Origin: Candidatus Accumulibacter vicinus
Lineage (GTDB): Bacteria > Pseudomonadota > Gammaproteobacteria > Burkholderiales > Rhodocyclaceae
NCBI GenBank assembly: GCA_002425405.1
Contig: DIME01000189.1
Coordinates: 1 to 23,313, forward strand
Direction of reading: 5' to 3'
Length of the DNA stretch: 23,313 bases
The notes beneath the pieces were generated by a model. That model searched no databases. It was not told the DNA's origin and saw nothing but the letters and a program-made list of their open reading frames with translations. The translations under genes were made by a program, and so were the position numbers. Each line of letters begins with the position of its first letter. Position 1 is the first letter of the stretch. Below, piece after piece: positions 23,264 through 23,313 of this stretch.

Positions 23264-23313
23264 TGAATTTGTCCTTCGGGGCAATAGCCGAAGAATCCGT
23301 TGGTTAGGGGGCA

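Overview
The window reads as a chromosomal segment of a GC-rich betaproteobacterium, most likely a member of the Rhodocyclales (Dechloromonas/Azonexus/Zoogloea/Accumulibacter type). This rests on gene content: a CysB regulator closely matching E. coli CysB, a sulfate-assimilation operon with DUF934 in place of a flavoprotein subunit, and an exopolysaccharide export block beside a PEP-CTERM protein. The genus is inference; there is no rRNA or tRNA gene to anchor it.

Left region (2-7254, plus strand). The window opens inside a gene for a very repetitive, Thr/Ser/Gln-rich protein built of 8-residue units in 139-residue super-repeats, ending in a calcium-binding (EF-hand/RTX-associated) C-terminal module. 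A strong terminator follows. Next is a compact four-gene group: a TPR plus SPINDLY-type O-GlcNAc transferase, a SAM methyltransferase, a protein of unknown function, and a large, AT-richer, possibly GT-B-like protein. I infer a surface-protein O-glycosylation cassette whose natural acceptor could be the neighbouring Thr-rich repeat protein. This is the best candidate here for an undescribed system.

Middle region (7289-16257). A divergent cysB regulator faces a plus-strand series: TauE/SafE-type anion permease, siroheme/4Fe-4S sulfite reductase (cysI), DUF934, APS reductase with iron-sulfur cysteines (cysH), and sulfate adenylyltransferase subunits cysD and cysN without an APS kinase domain. 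The route is therefore sulfate to APS to sulfite to sulfide, bypassing PAPS. Several genes overlap by 1-8 nt, indicating one operon. It ends with an unusual beta-type, CsoSCA-like carbonic anhydrase homologue. A 23S rRNA Gm2251 methyltransferase (rlmB) follows.

Right region (16278-22761, minus strand). Read in transcription order: a PEP-CTERM secreted protein with its own promoter, a WecA/MraY-family polyprenyl-phosphate sugar-1-phosphate transferase with a long soluble C-terminal extension, a Wzb-type phosphatase, a Wza-type outer-membrane lipoprotein, and a Wzc-type tyrosine autokinase. Together these start, export and regulate an exopolysaccharide. The kinase gene carries a nine-base homopolymer. 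No exosortase is in the window.

Right edge (22880-23313). An AT-rich stretch runs into a decayed IS1634-type transposase fragment broken by a frameshift.
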